Shown piece by piece: positions 14,301 to 27,887 of a stretch of DNA of 64,000 nt. The stretch is from Theocolax elegans (taxonomy: Eukaryota; Arthropoda; Insecta; Hymenoptera; Cerocephalidae): assembly GCA_026168455.1 (NCBI GenBank), contig CM047431.1, positions 49,828,032 to 49,892,031 of the forward strand, in the 5' to 3' direction. Numbering within the stretch: position 1 is the first letter of the stretch; every line of letters starts with the position of its first letter. A program made the position numbers and the translations under genes. The notes under the pieces were generated by a model. That model saw nothing but the letters and a program-made list of their open reading frames with translations. It had not been told where the DNA came from and ran no database searches.

Positions 14301-16360
14301 AATGTACTAGAAAAAAGAGAAATAATGGTTTATCGGGTACGCATCGTAACTCAGGTGAGATAATCGATAAATTCGTATACGTGTGTGCTGCTGCTAGGAG
14401 TACATAAATTACAATCATTATTTACATTTCTCTTCTAAAATGTACTTATTACAAAAGTTTGCTGTGTATCTTTTTTCCTCTTTCAACAATTTTTGCGCAT
14501 ACGTCCTAATCATTATATGTATATATAAAGGTCACGTTCACTTTTTTTTTCTTTCCAAATCGCGGTTTCGCGAGAAAAGCGTCGTTGCTTTTATGGTTGA
14601 CCTAAATTGCCAACGCGACACACATTTTTCTCACTATCTTTCCCCTTTATTTTGCGACGCGGCTTCATAATATTCGCTTTGGATGGATTTTAATTACTTT
14701 CCATTTCGTTCCTTTTTTTTAGCTTCCGCGTTGCGAAGAAAAAAGGCCGGGGTCTGAAAGACTTTGCAAATAATGCCTTCCTTCATTTCTTTTCTTCGGT
14801 CGAGATAAAACGACGTTAGAATGTGTCCGATCTATAGAAAAAGGAGGAAATTCCGACAATGGCGGACGTACCTGTTTAATATGGCCTGAAACTAATTAGT
14901 GATTCTTTCTTTCTCGGATTTAAAATATTTTTCTCGTAGATATGGATAATCAGACAATCGTTTTTTTTCTTTTTTAGATTCTTAGTGTTCTAATTTCGAG
15001 TCATTGATTTTAAAATAATAAATTGTAGGAGATGTGTTTAGGTGCTCTCAAAACGATCATTGTTTTATTTAATATAATTAATTTCTATATTTATTTTTTG
15101 AATCTTTCAAATTTTCTTATCAATAATTTTTAATTTAATTTACTTTCTACAAATTTTGATATACATATATAATTTTTACATTATCGTTGGATCCTCTTTC
15201 TCGGCTTAAAATTGTTAATAAAATGTTATTAGATTAATATTAATTATAAAAGAAATTTTTGTTTAACAAATCTTTCATTCTTTGTGATTTATTTACGATT
15301 CTTAATTTAATATTTTCAACATAATTATTGGGTTGGTATAGACTATTTTCATATATCAGTATCGTAAAGGTTTATATATATTCAGGACAATTATATATTT
15401 CAAAGGATGTTAAAATTTTAAAAAATCCACGAAGAAAGTTTAGAACTGCTAGTTTAGGAATGCTACTTTAAAAAAAAAATAATAAAATTAAATGAAACTG
15501 TGAGAAAATATTATGTTTATGAATAAAAGTCTGTAAATATTCAGCTGTGTTGAAAAGAAAATGAGAAGTTCTTCAAAAAAGAGTAATTTCCTTTATAAAA
15601 TAAACAAAAAGAATTTTTTAGATTTTATTTAATCCAACTATTCTTTATAATAAGAAAAAAATTTGCATTTTTAAATATAATCCGTGTAACATACAACTTC
15701 GTGTTATATATAATATGTAGAAGAAAAGTTGTCGAAGGACTACTATAAATATTTGGTCGCGTGATAGGTTGCATAGTAGTTATCTTGGGTTATATATTTT
15801 TAATTTTTTAGAGTTTATTAGTAATTTTTCGATTAACATACTGTTGAAAAGTAGAATATTTTTTAAGCTTGCTAATATACCTGCATAAGAAGACTAACGC
15901 AAAGGAAATCACCTAACCTCAAAATAGAGGAAATAAAGAGTCTGTGGTTTACAGACTATCAGTGTCTATTCATCGAGACACGCGCCAATTTAAAATGTTG
16001 TGTTCAATCAATTATTCTCAAAATTCTTCGTTGATTTCCTAGTATCACAAACATTACATTTGCCAAACAAATTTCCATTACTCCGTCTGTTGATTGAATA
16101 ATTATACAGTCTTCGATTAAACAATATAAATAGGCTATTCTTTGTTGAGCAGAAATTTTTCGAATATAATAACTTATACTAGGGATGAAAAATTTATAGG
16201 TTACCCAACAGCGATAAAGTTATACCATCTGATTTTCGATACTTGTATTGCACTACACACCGCATTCGATCAACACCTGACCCAAATCCATAAATGTAAC
16301 GTTTACACATTGTGTAAAAAAATTTGCGTGATAATAAAGATGCGCCGAAACACATGTAGA
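11384..16360. other. Non-coding, AT-rich stretch
   Basis: A (CA)n microsatellite lies at 13687-13710. A (CT)n run is at about 11608-11622 and a short (TA)n at about 11844-11859. No gene, RNA or element ends were recognised. Confidence 0.45.
13687..13710. repeat. (CA)n microsatellite
   Basis: Twelve CA units after a short GCGCGC run. Frames read across it give poly-Thr-His and are not genes. Confidence 0.95.
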
Positions 16361-17117
16361 GGAGACCGGGGCAGCTGGCCGATCGTGAATAACTCGTAAT
16401 TGAGTTCATAGATCGCGTCGTGGTTGATTACAGTAATGTAGTATAAGCCCAAGGAATAATTTCTGTTTATTTTTAGTCGAAGATGTATTGTACAATTTTG
16501 AATTTTGAAAAAAATCGGATAACTGAATATAAATTTATGATTGTGAAAAAATATCAAAGTAGCTTTATAGAGAATAATAATTATGACAGTTATAAATTAT
16601 TAAATTTATTTTACTGCAGTTTATAAAGGTTCGAAATTACAAGAGAATCATCGTGTAAGAGTTGATCGCAGGAATCATGTGCAGGAAGAAGAAAAAATTT
16701 CGTTTTTTACAACTGCAAGTGATATTTTTATTGTGATTATTTGTTTTTTTTTATTACTTTTGTTATGAGTTTTTGTTTCACTGATGACTACGTTATAAAT
16801 TTTACACAACTTAATCAGCCCATTGTTTTTTTTTCAAATAAAGCAAATTTAAAAATTAAATTTTGTGTTTTTATTAAAATTTTTATTGTCAAGCAAATTG
16901 CCCCTGGACGTCAGCCATACGGGGCAGATTGGCCGAAATTTTAGTCGTGTAAATATCGTACATTACTTTTTTTGTTTTAATGAATCACTTTGAAAAAATC
17001 ATGAGTACTCCTCAGACATAGTACTTACAGGTAATCTTTTTTGTTTTATGATTGATCATATAAATTCTTAGAAAAAAATTAAAATGGAAAAAGTCGAACA
17101 ACCTGCCCCGGTCTTCC
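16361..17117. mobile_element. Candidate DNA transposon with GGGGCAG ends
   Basis: GGAGACCGGGGCAG at 16361-16374 faces its near-complement CTGCCCCGGTCTTCC at 17103-17117. A third, direct copy of the motif (ACGGGGCAGATTGGCCG) is at about 16919-16935. The interior is AT-rich with no recognisable transposase. Target duplication is unclear. Confidence 0.45.
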
Positions 17118-19867
17118 CAACCCTCAAAATAAAACGTTTCGTCGTGAGACTGCGTTACTGAATGTAATCGTATTCATACAATCACGACAGTAACGTTGAT
17201 TGGTTGCTTTCAAAGAGTGCACCAGCAGAATTTTTTAGATTGACTGAACTTATATTATTCGAGAATCTTTTGTACTTAATTGTCGATATTTTGTATATGT
17301 TGGTAATCACACGGAAAAAATTTAGTAATGCTATTATAGCAAGTTAAGTGTAAAAGTCACATATCAAACCGCATTTAATAGTACGTATCGACGATGGGTA
17401 TACGCAGTGTAATTTCAGTATTCTTACAAGCAATATTAATATGGTATTTGAAAGTTCCAAAGTTTTGCACGTAAGGGTATTTATACGGCTTTTACCTATT
17501 TGAACCTTGGGCGTCTCACGCACCAAAGATTCAAATCATATGTATACATGCCAATGATCGAGTCAAGAGGTTATACAGTTTCGTTTACATATGCAATCCA
17601 AGATTGGGCGCTTCACATGACCAACAGTGAAATCGCATTTCCCACACGTTTTTTGATATTTGTTATGTTACTGATGGGCGTTTTTCATGATCATTATGGA
17701 AAGCAGTGTTTACATTCGTATTAAAGGATTTCCTAATACTGCAGTGGAATAGTAGTAATTACAAATTTTGCATAAATTGTTCGAAAGTACTGGAATACCA
17801 GAAGCAACATTATATTGGAAATAAGGGATATGGTTATTCTGGTCATTACAGATTTATTTTTTGGTATTATATGATTTCCATTACATGCTGTGTGATGTAA
17901 TATGTCCAATTTTCGGGCATGTGTCATGCAAAAATTTCATCCAGCTTTTGGAAAAAAATTTCATTACTGTGGAAGAACTTTATCGGGAGACTTATTGTAG
18001 TAGCCATGAAAATTAGACGAGTATACAGGAAGATATTAAAAATAGTCAAAAATTGTTAAACAAATTTTACAAGTAAGTTTGACAAGAAACTTTTCAAGAA
18101 TCCCGTCGACGAAGTTTCTTAATAAAGGATCAAACATAACGATTCCCGATGGATTTTCTGAGATTAGACTGAATCCTGATTTTTTAACGTGGCATTAATG
18201 AAATTAATTAAAAGTGATATCACACAGTAGGAATATTTCATGACCAATTTTGAAGATTGATATATAACCGGTGCATTTTTCAACTCTCCAAATGAATTAA
18301 TTGAAACGGTTCATCGGACAATTTAGTTTAAACAATTACTTTTTAATAAAAAAATAAGAGTTTTGATTGAGTTTAACAAAAAACGCTAATACATAATAAG
18401 AAAAAACTATTTTAAAGATCAAAAAAGTAAACAGTTATCGATAAGTTTATCTCTTTTTCTCTTCGTAATCCACTAAAATTAGAGATACTTTGTCACCCAA
18501 ACGTTTCGAGATCAAAGTCGACGACCAAGGAAAAAGCAAAGATACTTTGAAACGATCCTCCCTTAAGACAAGAAAGAAGCTGATTATCACGACTATCCTT
18601 CAACGAAAGTTCAACTTCTCTTTTCTTTCCTCGGAACGAACGAGAGAGAAAGACGGACCAATCGGCGGTCGTGAACAAAAAATTCACGAGTGCAGTACGC
18701 GCTATCACGGTGTGACACACTTTTTTTCCTATACAATGGCACCAGAGAAGAAAAAAAAACCCGTGACAGTCTTTCCAGTTGTAACGCCACTTTGCTCTTT
18801 CTTCTCTACTTATATAAAATAGCAGACGGATACAATAGCAGAGTGACGACGTGTACAAAGCAGCCTTACGTGGTGATGACTACAAAGACTTCTACTAATT
18901 GCTCAGTTTTCGAATAATTTTCAAGTCTGAATTCTTCGTTCGTGACTTCTTTTTCAGGGAGGGGCGGGGATTTCGCCGTTTAGCCGTCTCATAATCTAAA
19001 CAAAAAAATAAGTTTACTTATATATACATAGGATTTAATTTATTATACAGGTTAAGTTTGCGTATTATTTATACTAAAATAATTTTCTTATATCTCAGAA
19101 ACTACGAATGAAAGGTTAGTTTAAAGGTTAATATTGTATCAGTGTAGGGATCTCGTTAAATCGATTAAAGGGATGTCGGATCCTGAAATGGTTGCATGTA
19201 GTGTAAAATGGGTTATTATTTTGTAAAATCTGACAATTGTCGGGTTCTTGCTTTTGATTAAAACAATATATGTATAACATTTATAAAATTTTAAAATTAT
19301 TAACATCAATATAATCTTTGTATTGGAAATAGTATGCTTATTATATTTCCGACCATCTTATTTACATAAAATTAATTGAAAAAGGTCGCAACGCCAGGCT
19401 TTCCATTATGTTTTAAAGTATATCTTTATGAATTTATCAACATATTTAATTTAACATTTTAAGTATAATTCTTAAGTTGGAAAATGTAGATCCCTGTAGT
19501 CTTGAAAAATTGGATCCTACCCTTTTTTTTTAGTCCGCATACGATTTAAAAATTCATATCTGATTGTTGTTACTGGTAATACATGTATAAATATAGCAGA
19601 TTATTTTCGAACAGTTAGATTTTTATACGCGACACTTGAGGATCCTTATATATTAAAATGTATAACCTTGCATTAATTTCTAAATATTACAGGTCCAAGG
19701 TCATTCTAATATCTTTAACCTTAATTAACATAATTTATAAAAGGACGTTCCGTATATACATATATTAAAAGAATTGTTAATCCCGAAATATTAAACTTGA
19801 AACTCTTGTAATTTAATTTAAACTTATTAAATGTTTAATGGAAATTTTCTCTCTCTTTATGTTACAG
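17118..19867. other. Non-coding stretch
   Basis: 18490-18860 is GC-richer and shows open frames on both strands (110 and 121 codons) with no domain, no splice sites and Lys/Ser-rich composition. I read these as chance. A short inverted pair around GGATCCT (about 19175 and 19512) may be a decayed MITE. Confidence 0.4.
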
Positions 19868-19914
19868 GTAAGTTCCAGAAGTGAAGAAGAACAGGGTTGA
19901 TAGGTGTTTATAAT
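19868..19914 (+). ncRNA. Candidate short non-coding exon (possible 5' UTR exon)
   Basis: A near-ideal acceptor (TTTTCTCTCTCTTTATGTTACAG ends at 19867; only its pattern matters) is followed 47 nt later by a consensus donor GTAAGT at 19915. All three frames have stops within the 47 nt, so the exon cannot code. It lies on the same strand as Rap1, about 18.7 kb upstream of its first recognised exon, and could be a Rap1 5' UTR exon or part of a lncRNA. Transcript evidence is needed. Confidence 0.25.
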
Positions 19915-20005
19915 GTAAGTTTTAATTCAAAGTTACAAAAGTTTAACAAGCCCTTTTATAAAATTTTCACGCGCCATTTTACTTCTTTGAGATAAGAAGT
20001 ATAAA

Positions 20006-20009
<4 letters not shown>

Positions 20010-20053
<44 letters not shown>
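20010..20053. repeat. (TA)n microsatellite
   Basis: About 22 uninterrupted AT dinucleotides just downstream of the candidate exon at 19868-19914. Likely length-polymorphic. Confidence 0.95.
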
Positions 20054-20056
<3 letters not shown>

Positions 20057-21513
20057 AAAAGAGGTTTCGAGGTTATAGTTAAATATACAAAACAGTTTGA
20101 ATAAATTGTTAGAAATATCGTGTATTAGTAAAAAGAAATACAATGTTCTTAAACTGTTTCGCGGTAAACTGACACGTTAAATATAAAATTAATATACTTT
20201 ATTTTCTAAGGTCATTTACGGATCGTTTTTCGAAATGAATTAATTGAATTTGATTGTTCGCTCATTTATCAGTATATATTACTATATATTGTATTTGAAT
20301 GAAGCTCCAAACTTACATAATAAGGAATGTTCCAATATTTTTAGTTATACTTAGCACGCTTTCGTCTAAAAAAGAAGGTAAACTCTATACTTATAAATTA
20401 CTACTCAATATAGTAAAAAAATTGTCATACTAAAAATTTAAACAAATAAATAACGTATTTTTCTTCAATACAATATAATTGGTTACGACAAATGTAGTAC
20501 ACTATTTTGGTATATAGTGTTTGTAGATAAGTAAGATTTAGCTGCTTTATATATAGTATTTGTGGAAATTTTCTCCAAGTGTCATTCGATTTTCAAATAG
20601 GCTAGGTGGATTATTATTTACACAATTAATTAACGCGTTTGATGTATCTGAATCGACAGAATTTTACGTATTTTAATTATAAACCGACGGGTTTATTTGT
20701 CTATTGATATTAATAACGGGATAATACAATAAATGTTAATAAAGTACCGGAATTATTCAAACGGCGTGTAACAACATATGTGTGGACGATTCGAAGTAAA
20801 ACAAGAGAAAAGTGTTGATGATACAGGCGGTAAAATATTTTTAATTTAAAAAATATATATTATAAGGTACATAAAAAGATTGAAAAACCTGTAAATTAAA
20901 ATAAAAATAAAATAAAAGAAAAATGGTATAAATTTTTCCTTCTTACAAAATCTCCATAAAAACTACTATATATTGTATTGTAAAATGTAATACACCGTTT
21001 GTAAAACTTAGTATAATGCGAGTTTGTCGCCCCATTTAAATTTACTTACAAACTGGAGTTATTTATATATAGTAATAAATTTTTCTCCGTGAAACATTAG
21101 ACGTGATTTTTGGATTTAAGATGTAGATCCCTAAAATTTGTAACTGGCAGCTTAGTAGATTCGTTTAAATTTAGACTAGAAAAGGACGAGTTGATGATTA
21201 TCATAACAAAAAAATACCTCCATTGTACCCAAATTATGTTTTTGACCAATCGTTTCTTTTACAAAATTGTAAGATTATAAAGCAAATGTCCTCAAATAGC
21301 ATTACACGCGAAACCAAACAAAGTTATACCGTTCGCCAAATTTCCCATAAAGGAGTATGCTCGAGTAATGGCATAAGCAAGCGATCAAATATCAAGAGAA
21401 TTTGATCGTCACAATTCAGTTTGGAAGGTATAGCCGTTTAAAGCGATTGTCGAGCATCTCTATTTCGTTGCAATCGATAATAAGTGAGTAGAGCACCTTG
21501 TGCAAATCCTCTT

Positions 21514-21532
21514 GGCGCGCGCGCGCGCGTGC
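21514..21532. repeat. (GC)n alternating run
   Basis: An 18-base alternating G/C run in otherwise AT-rich DNA, immediately followed by GTGC. Alternating GC is the strongest Z-DNA-forming sequence known. Confidence 0.9.
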
Positions 21533-22094
21533 AACGGAAGAATAAAAAAGATGAAAAAAAAAGAAGGAGGAGAAGAAGGAAAAGTCCTGAGTGAATTACT
21601 CAGCAATTTAGCGGATTAAAGTCACTGCGTTATTCGGACGAGAGAAAAGTGCCCTCGAGATGAAAATCTAGATTTAACTGGGAATAAGGTGGGAAGGTGG
21701 TGGTACTCTATAGGTTTTAAACGGAAATCTTTTACCACGATGTTTTTGCAGACGTTCTCGTGATCGTCTAATCCCTGATCAACGTTACGCGCCAGTTAAC
21801 GAACCTCCTCGAATTCTCCTGATGGTATCCTCTTCCTTCTTCACAATCTCTATTCACCACCAATCCTTCCTTTTTTTCGAAAACATTTTCATTTGTAATA
21901 ATTTTTCCTTTCAAAATCCATCAAAAAGAAATAATTTGACTACTATCTCGATATTATATTTTTCTATTTATATCTGTATAATATATTTATCGGTATTTCC
22001 GAACCAAAAATTGACTTTAAAATAAAGATGGTTCACTGTATTCTTAGTTCACTATGGCTGCCAGAATTTCCCAGAGATATGGACTTTTAAAAAA

Positions 22095-22598
22095 TTATAG
22101 GCATTTCGTCTTCGAACTCCAGTTTGGACTCCTCAATAAGTAACTGGAGATTTTACCATAGATGTGTGTCGCAAGATGAATTGCGACGCCAACAAGCAAT
22201 ATAATAATATAGTAATGTAGTTGTTTCATTAGTAATTGTTGCACATCGTGAGCTTCGAGGGCACAATATTTCATTAGAGATCCACGTACATCTATAACGC
22301 ACGTAGTTATCGAAATGTTTGAATGCATCAGGCTCGGTAGAATCAAACTACACTTCCTTTCGCATAATTCCTCAAACGCATATATGGGCCTTATTCTCTC
22401 CTCTCCCTGAAGGATTGAATTGGACGACGACGACGACGACGAGATTTCTCGTACGCGAAGGTACAGATGCTTGTTAGCGATTCGCATTGTCAAACGCGAG
22501 TCCGCAACTCTCCAACCTATTGGGAAAATCGGCCTTTCACTCGCTTCTCTGGAAGTCTGTAGATAACCAACTTGTCCGTGTAGCCCGTGTGTATGCAT
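22095..22598 (-). CDS. Orphan ORF of 167 codons, unrecognised
   Basis: Uninterrupted frame from ATG 22598 to TAA 22095 in a locally GC-richer patch. It contains a (TCG)n-coded Ser run and one hydrophobic stretch near the C-terminus (YYIIILLVGVAIHLA) that could be a membrane segment. There is no known domain, no splice support, and a plus-strand frame overlaps. It is long for chance in such AT-rich DNA, but the trinucleotide repeat and base bias may explain it. Confidence 0.2.
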   Translation of the reverse strand: MHTHGLHGQVGYLQTSREASERPIFPIGWRVADSRLTMRIANKHLYLRVREISSSSSSSNSILQGEERIRPIYAFEELCERKCSLILPSLMHSNISITTCVIDVRGSLMKYCALEAHDVQQLLMKQLHYYIIILLVGVAIHLATHIYGKISSYLLRSPNWSSKTKCL

Positions 22599-25500
22599 TG
22601 TTTACACATATACACGCACCCAGATATATTTTTGATAATTTAATACAGTTCGTGTTTATGATGTTATTAATAATCTCGTATACGTATATATATATATATA
22701 TATATATATACACGTTAGATCAGCTGATCCTGACAGTGTATGTACGAAACGCTACCTACAATTCTCTCTCTCTCTCTCACTGTAGGTGTGCAAAATTTAT
22801 GTTTAGTCCTGCTGAACGATCGATGATGACCCAAAACACAGTTGGACAAGACGATTCGGCTTCGTTGTAGTTATCGAACGTTTCATCTGGACTCAACGCA
22901 CTCGGCGGTGGTTATAGTCGTAAACGAGGAAGGAACATTTTTTCTTTCTATACCGCACAAAAGAAAATAAGAATCTTTTCAACTCTATTAAATTTCATGA
23001 TCCCTCGTTTCTCGTCGTTGCGGTGAAATGTCAGCCATTTTAATTAATCGTTCACTGTTTCGTGTAGTTCATTCGTCTCTCGCGATTTCCCATTGATAAT
23101 TGTAATGTCAATTTGTTAATTAAGCGAATAATATTCCTTTTTTTCATTCTTTAAAATTATACCGTGTCGGTGATGAATCGACCTATAAAATTATAATACT
23201 TTTACAAGGAAATAATTATCAGTTTGATTGCGCTATCTCGGTAATTTTCGGGTTACCACGATCAAATGTCCCAGGATTATTATCTCTCCACGGTTAATTT
23301 TCCATGAAAATTCTTCCCGTATACATAAAAGATATCTATATACCTATATCGAGCTTATAAATTACTGCTCGCATAAAAAAAGTTTAAATCTTTTCTAAGA
23401 TCCTGAAAATATATGGCACTTTTTTAAGAGACTTTGAGACAGAATATCTTAGGTATATCAGGATATACTGTTAGCAGATCATTTGAAAATCGATAAATTT
23501 TTATGATATTGTGATGCATTTATGGAATAGACTAATACATTATTATTATTTTTTTTTGTTACTTTATTAAGACCGAATTAAGTTTTTCTTGTAATAAATT
23601 ACGCTCTATAACAAAAGCTACAAAAACATTATTTACTATACATCTTAATTTATCGATCTATAGTATCCTAAAATCTAATGTATTAAAAACTATGCCATTT
23701 TTTTAAAACGTATCTTCTTAAGATATTGAAAAGATCTAAAGTTTATTTTACGCGGCTGGCACATTAGCTAAGTAAGAGAAAAGGAGGAAGAATAAAGTAA
23801 AAAAAGAAAAAGAAAGAAACAAAGAGAAAAAAATTGCAGAGTGGAACAAATCAACCCTATCCTCAAAAAGGGTCAGTATATACACATATATATATATACG
23901 CTTATCGCTCAGTCGTATCCGTCGAGGTGAAAGAGCCTGGTGTTATCGCCGGCTTCTCTGTACGTTCTCGGACAGATTTAGGACGAGCGCGTTGTTGTGA
24001 TAGAATCGAGGCAAGTCGCGGAACGGACATACTACATTCGCGCTCTACCGGATAAACGCATTTGCTACTGCCCGCGGTCCAAACTGACGCTTTGCGCGTG
24101 TGGGTGTGTGCGTGTACACGTACGTTTTTGCGAATAAGCTCAAATGGATTAGAACGCGAAGGATTTTCGCTCCTTCAGTTTCTTTCCTTCTTTCTTTCTT
24201 TTTTTTTTTTGCTCTACCTCTCGAAATATTGATTGGTTAGAATTAGGGTTACGTTCGAGAAGTTTAGAAACTATCCACCGGGCTTCTAAAAATACTCAAG
24301 TTTTTTTTTTCCACGGGGTGGTCGACCTGGTTTGCTTTCAAGGGCTGACTCTCGAATGCGAGCGCCACTTTGACGCGTTTAGTGGCGAAAAAAAAAATTT
24401 TTTTTTGTGGGACTTTCAGTTTAATGTAAAGAATCTTTTATTTTTACGTATATAACATATGCTTTTTATCAGTTTAGAATTTGGTGGATTATCTTTGTCT
24501 TGCTTGTAGTGAAGGTTCATGTAAAAAAATAATGAATCAATGTTAAGTTTACTTTGAGGTTTCCTCGGTTTAATAAACCGTCGTGACTTTTATGGAAAAA
24601 GTTTCAGTGTATATTTAATATAATCCACATTAATTTATTTGAAAAGTATAAGATTTAGTCATACATCTATATACAATCGTGGAGTTAAAAAATTAAAAAT
24701 ATATAATTAACACGCGTACAATTAAATATATATTATTTGAAGCATTTTTTGAACAATTAAATAAACGATGTAAGTATATCAAATAGGTTGGAAATTTAAT
24801 TACCGATAAATCGTAATTTGTAATTCATATAATTCTAAAGCGCCTGAACGATACAATACGAAAAATATTGTATTTTACAAGGGGTAACGATTGTACGAGC
24901 AGATGACATTTTTTACACATAGATAATTATACACGACTAATGAAAAATTTCGGTTTTTCATGCGTTACTTTAATTACAACACGTTGAGATATATATTGAA
25001 TTTACTTGTTAGATTCAAAGCGGTTCATATTCTATAATTTGTAAAAAAAATGTGATCCTTACCCTGACACATAGGTGATCTGTACCGCGTTACTAAATAA
25101 TTTACGAAAAAAAGGAAGACGATAAAAATTTATAACGCACAAAAGTTTGAACCAGTTTTCACGAACTGTCATTATTTTGGCAATCGGATTTGATGCCGCC
25201 ATTATGAATTAGGGACTGAATAGGAGTAGAGAACTGAAGTAGGCGTGCGAGAGAACAATACCACGGTTGTGTTATTAATTAATTCTAGCGTGCGCGTCAC
25301 ATTGTTTTGCCAAGTTATTACGATATAGCCAGTTTTGTATTTGTTTTCCTTTTCTTTTCTTTACTTCTCTTTTATACCCTACATCATTAATAATTGTTTA
25401 GATATATATATATTTCTTTTTGTTTGAATATCAACGTTTTTTTCGGCGTAACGTTGATAATAATAAATTTCGATGGAAAACGTGTAAGAAAGACACGTAG

Positions 25501-25781
25501 AAATATCTGAGACTAGCGTCTTTATTTCGTAGAGTCTATTTTTAGGACGACAAAGAATAACGAAGAACGAGAAAACTTTATTTCTTCTTCAACTTGTAAA
25601 AGATAAAAGTCAGGTCTAAATCGAATTTTACGATTCTGAATGTTTACTGTCAATATGAATTACGTTCGAGGCGAAAGAGAGAAAGAGAGATACAGAGAGA
25701 AAAATGTTTATTCGCCAAAATAGCGAGACGTTCGTTGGTGAATACATGGATAGTGTGACTAAAATATTAATGCACTTATTA
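22599..25781. other. Non-coding stretch with GC-rich islets
   Basis: A (TA)n run is at about 22684-22711 and CT-rich patches near 22761-22780. 23920-24140 is rich in CpG (ending in a GTGTGTGCGTGT run) and could be regulatory, but no exon can be supported. A weak inverted pair around 23390/23715 may be a decayed MITE. Confidence 0.4.
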
Positions 25782-25963
25782 CACGGAGAAAAAATATTCT
25801 AGTAAAAATGACAATGTTGTTTAGTAATGGAGAGACATACTTGTTATTTACTATATATCCAGTAAATTTTTCTATAAAAAATAGTAATTCTTATCATTTG
25901 TCAAGTCTGTCCCTCCATTACTAAACAACATTGTCATTTTTATTACAACATTTTTTCTCCGTG
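25782..25963. mobile_element. Mariner-like MITE (family E)
   Basis: CACGGAGAAAAAATATT at the left end and its near-complement ending CTCCGTG at the right, with arms of about 65 bp (shared core GACAATGTTGTTTAGTAATG). Preceded by TA; the right flank is CA rather than TA. Relatives lie at 27674-27887, 59450-59590 and 61786-61997, with single ends near 6504, 17310, 36925, 48214 and 62946. Confidence 0.75.
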
Positions 25964-27673
25964 CACATATTCATGTTTAGAGCTTTTTTAACACGTTTTC
26001 TTACTTTTTTAGGCACGATCGTTGCACGAGAGTATGTATGCATGTACTATGTATGTAAACAAGTCAATCGAAAAATTCAGTCAATTTTTACCCATTTGGC
26101 TAAAATGTATTTTTATAGTAACTTCTAAATATTATAGTCGTTTATTTTTTAAAGTACTTAACGATCGTGCCTGTAATGTAAAAGCGTATAACTGACATAT
26201 TTTGGGCCCTCTAGTTATTTATATGTTTATATATATATATATATATTTTTTCATGGCTCAACAAACTTCACCGTTTCACATTAATTTTACATTGCTTAAT
26301 CAAAAGCGACACTGCACGGAAACGATAACTTATATCTCGACACAATTTTTAAAAACGAAATTTTAGTTAGAAAATAAACTTGGTAAGCCTAATAAATCTC
26401 CATAGAATGATCAAACTGCAAGCTCCGTTCAACAGTGAGAACATTTGAAATCTCTCTTTCTCTCTCTCTATCTTGTCTCCGTGGTGCCTGAATTCCAGAA
26501 ATACTCGATGGCTTAATCGTCGTTTTCAGAATCCCGAGCTTTTTTCTGCAAGTGTCGTACATAGGGGAATGTCGAGCTAGCCGCAATAATTGAACAATTG
26601 GAGAGACAGACCTGGACACGAGTTATTCGAATTCCGCGGCGGCGGCGGCTGATGACAATTACGACGGCGCAAAGACTTGCCCGAAACAATGCACTGACGA
26701 CGGCGTCGGCAATTGCAATTTCCACTGATTAAACGATCGGTGAACCTGAGAGGGCTTGGCTCTCCGTTCTTTTGCATGCGATCAGTTCACGCTAGAAAGG
26801 AAATTCTTGAACACTAAGTTCATTGTGAATCTATACACTTAATCATAAATGGGTTTGTAGAACGATTTTCTAATATTTTTTTTTTTATAATTTATTTAAT
26901 ATTGCTCTTTTGTTATTTTTTGTGCGATTTGAAACTTTTAAAGGGATGTCGAATCTTGAAATTAATCTTACGCTTTATTGTTTTTTTATAAATGTGACAG
27001 ATTGTTGAAGTGTCTACCTCAAACTTCTAGTTCGAATTCGTCAATTATTACAAACTGATTCGATTTCACAGCGATTTTGAACAATTTAAAAAATCGGAAT
27101 TAAATCTGTATCTTTATATGGAATTTAAAATATTAACATGTAGAAAGTGTGTAAAAATATTATTTAAATGATTATAGATGATATAGAACGAAGTAAACAA
27201 ACCGATAAGTTTAGAGATATTGTTTTATTTGATAAACATTTTTATCGAGTAATAAACTTTTGTCACTTAATAAACAATAATATATTTTTAACTCGCAATT
27301 GTTGTTTAAGGTGGTGTCGGGACCAAAATTTCATTGAAAATATTACAATAAGAGAACATGAAATTCACAAAATAATGACAAGGCCTGACGGTACCCGTGT
27401 TCTGATTGTTCAGGATATTGAAAAATACAAAATAAATTTGATGATACTTGTATAAAAAATAATATTAGGTAAACATAAGAAAAGTAGAAATAAATAATTG
27501 CGTTTGTAAAAACTCAAGTGAAATAAACCATTAATTGTAAAGTTACGGATAATATAAAAAAAATATTTTGATATACACGCAGTTTCTTGGTGTAAAGAAA
27601 TGTTCAAAAATTACTGTTCAATGAAATCGATAATTAGCCTTAAATATATTCGCGTTACTATTACTAAAATTTA
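25964..27673. other. Non-coding stretch
   Basis: 26390-26780 is GC-richer with a (GGC)n run near 26636-26650 and (CT)n near 26452-26469. A 95-codon open frame at 27168-27455 has no recognisable domain and an AT-driven composition. Confidence 0.4.
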
Positions 27674-27887
27674 CACGGAGAAAAAAGTTGAATAACAATA
27701 AACCAAATGTTCTAGGTAAAACGCTAACGCTCCCTTGTTTGTATAATTTTCGTCCAAAAATATTTCTACATGAAAAGAATGGAAATCAGATCAACAATTT
27801 TGACTACACTGGATAAAAATTTTATCCAAAAAAGGGCACTTCAACCATATTTTAACAAAACATTTGATAAATACATTTTTCTCCGTA
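27674..27887. mobile_element. Mariner-like MITE (family E), diverged
   Basis: CACGGAGAAAAAAGT end preceded by TA, and complementary CATTTTTCTCCGTA followed by TA. Inner arms have diverged. It lies about 100 bp from the family B hairpin. Confidence 0.55.

Larger units (their letters stand above)
19915..22094. other. Non-coding, AT-rich stretch
   Basis: Apart from the microsatellite at 20010-20053 and the GC run at 21514-21532 nothing is recognised. 21480-21840 is locally GC-richer. Confidence 0.45.

Noticed and set aside
18490..18858. Overlapping open frames on both strands (110 and 121 codons)
   Set aside because: Two opposed frames in one GC-richer patch are typical of chance; neither contains a recognisable motif.
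22684..22711. Promoter TATA box
   Set aside because: It is a (TA)n microsatellite; TATA matches carry no weight in such AT-rich DNA.
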